Source: Flavobacteriales bacterium UBA7430 (GTDB lineage: Bacteria > Bacteroidota > Bacteroidia > Flavobacteriales > UBA7430). From it: 34,175 nucleotides of DNA. Location: the NCBI GenBank assembly GCA_002478765.1, contig DLQO01000004.1, positions 1-34,175 on the forward strand, written 5' to 3'. The position numbers and the translations under genes are program-made. Numbering within the stretch: position 1 is the stretch's first letter; each line of letters begins with the position of its first letter. A model generated the notes under the pieces. It was not told the DNA's origin and did no database searches. It saw only the letters and a program-made list of their open reading frames with translations. Positions 33,208 through 34,175 of the stretch are shown one piece after another.

Positions 33208-34175
33208 ATGAAAAATAAATTGACTTTCAAACTATTGATTTTGATATCGCTTTTAAGCCCTATGACACTATTATCACAAACTTCATTAATACAAAATGTA
33301 TACAACCGAAGCACAACCTCTCTCAATGGAGATTGGCACTATATAATTGACCCTTATGAAAATGGGTTTTACAGTTATAGGGGACATTCTTTTGACGAAG
33401 AAGCAGAACTCAAGGGTGAACCTGGAACAGGTGCATATTTCACAAACACCATAGCCAAAAACAAAACAGAAAGGATAGAATACAATTTTAGCATGCAACC
33501 AACGCTCGAGGTTCCGGGCAGCTGGACTTCTCAAGTAGAAGAGCTTAAATGGTATGAGGGTACAATTTGGTATCAAAGAAATTTCGATTACACCCCAAAA
33601 GATAACTCAAGAGTTTTCTTATACTTTGCAGCAGTAAACTATGAATCACATGTCTATGTAAATGGAAAAAAAGCAGGCAGCCATATAGGGGGCTTTACAC
33701 CCTTTAATTTTGATGTTACGGATCTTCTTGTTCAAGGAGAAAATTTCATAGTGGTTAAGGTGGACAATACTCGAAAAAAAGAGGCTGTTCCTACAGTCAA
33801 TACCGATTGGTGGAATCATGGTGGAATTACTCGTGATGTTATGCTCGTTGAATTACCTGAAAACTATTTGCAGGATTATAAATTTGAATTAGAAGATGAA
33901 AATAGTCCTACAATTAAAGGATTTGTCAAATTCGCCGGCAGTGACAAAGAACAAGAAGTCACTGTTAAAATAGCGGAATTAGAAATCGAAAATATCATCA
34001 GAACAAATAAAGATGGTATAGCACATTTCAATTTAACCCCGAAAAACTTAGAACTGTGGGAGCCTGGTAACCCACACTTGTACACTGTTGAGTTGATTAC
34101 CTCCGATGAAAAAGTTTCTGACAGAATAGGATTTAGAACCATTCAGGTTAATGATTCTGACATATTGTTAAATGG
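33208..34175 (+). CDS. Family 2 glycoside hydrolase, 5' part (3' end outside window)
   Basis: 322 full codons from the ATG at 33208; the frame stays open to the end of the window. A signal peptide ends SLLSPMTLLSQTS. From about residue 35 a jelly-roll sugar-binding domain follows (TSLNGDWHYIIDP, LEVPGSWTSQ, GTIWYQRNFD, NYESHVYVNGKKAGSH, DWWNHGGITRDVML), the layout of beta-glucuronidase-like GH2 enzymes. An immunoglobulin-like domain with LELWEPGNPHLYTVEL and RIGFRTIQV comes next. The TIM barrel with the catalytic Glu lies outside, so the cleaved sugar (glucuronide, galactoside, mannoside) is open. Exported, probably for polysaccharide breakdown. Confidence 0.9.
   Translation, partial: MKNKLTFKLLILISLLSPMTLLSQTSLIQNVYNRSTTSLNGDWHYIIDPYENGFYSYRGHSFDEEAELKGEPGTGAYFTNTIAKNKTERIEYNFSMQPTLEVPGSWTSQVEELKWYEGTIWYQRNFDYTPKDNSRVFLYFAAVNYESHVYVNGKKAGSHIGGFTPFNFDVTDLLVQGENFIVVKVDNTRKKEAVPTVNTDWWNHGGITRDVMLVELPENYLQDYKFELEDENSPTIKGFVKFAGSDKEQEVTVKIAELEIENIIRTNKDGIAHFNLTPKNLELWEPGNPHLYTVELITSDEKVSDRIGFRTIQVNDSDILLN

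Noticed and set aside
33286..33576. Minus-strand open frame inside the GH2 gene
   Set aside because: It is the reverse of a clear exported glycosidase, Cys- and Phe-rich, with no support of its own.
32755..34175. Integrated element at tRNA-Ser
   Set aside because: No integrase gene and no repeated tRNA 3' end are visible within the window; only a terminator and a glycosidase follow.
1..34175. CRISPR arrays, insertion sequences, prophage or toxin-antitoxin pairs
   Set aside because: No regularly spaced direct repeats, transposase, integrase or phage structural genes were found; gene content is core-like throughout.

Overview
The window looks like a chromosome segment from a Flavobacteriales-type Bacteroidota, perhaps a marine Cryomorphaceae/Crocinitomicaceae-like lineage; that level of placement is inference. 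The reasons are the AT-rich sequence, many TAnnTTTG -7 promoter elements (some with a TTG/TTTG about 18-19 bases upstream), few Shine-Dalgarno sequences, the block bamD-rpoZ-coaBC-DUF4835-recN, a DnaE with an N-terminal proofreading exonuclease, and signal peptides ending in the Bacteroidota-like 'AQ'. Most of the window is core housekeeping sequence. I see no insertion sequence, phage, CRISPR array or obvious genomic island.

Layout. 1-733 holds the 3' part of a SulP anion transporter. 747-5936 is a minus-strand run (pckA, rsmE, a DUF4159 protein, two small exported proteins of unknown function, and a THUMP-like methyltransferase). 6237-7565 is a saccharopine dehydrogenase that overlaps trmN6 tail to tail. 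8334-9575 is an alpha-oxoamine synthase related to serine palmitoyltransferase and cysteate fatty acyltransferase, divergent from the operon bamD-rpoZ-coaBC-DUF4835-recN (9691-14615). fabI and a YceI-like lipoprotein follow and end in a strong terminator. 16348-23053 carries an orphan umuC behind a cluster of inverted repeats, a Bax-like glucosaminidase, a UMF1-type MFS permease, a YbdG-like MscS channel, a DEAD-box helicase and trmL.

23139-24827 is the least ordinary part: two receiver-only response regulators on the minus strand, and divergent from them a 136-residue protein whose sequence resembles the phosphoacceptor helix of a histidine kinase but which has no ATPase domain. This could be a small kinase-less phosphorelay module. 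dnaE, trxA and a DUF58 gene follow; the DUF58 start codon sits directly on the trxA terminator. A GT2 glycosyltransferase and an LpxL-like acyltransferase overlap on the minus strand. tRNA-Ser(UGA) has a clear promoter and terminator. The window ends in the 5' third of an exported family 2 glycoside hydrolase preceded by two perfect palindromes, which may mark the edge of a polysaccharide-use region.

Start codons were moved from the longest open frame where the sequence supported it (saccharopine dehydrogenase, rpoZ, DUF4835, Bax-like, helicase, GT2).
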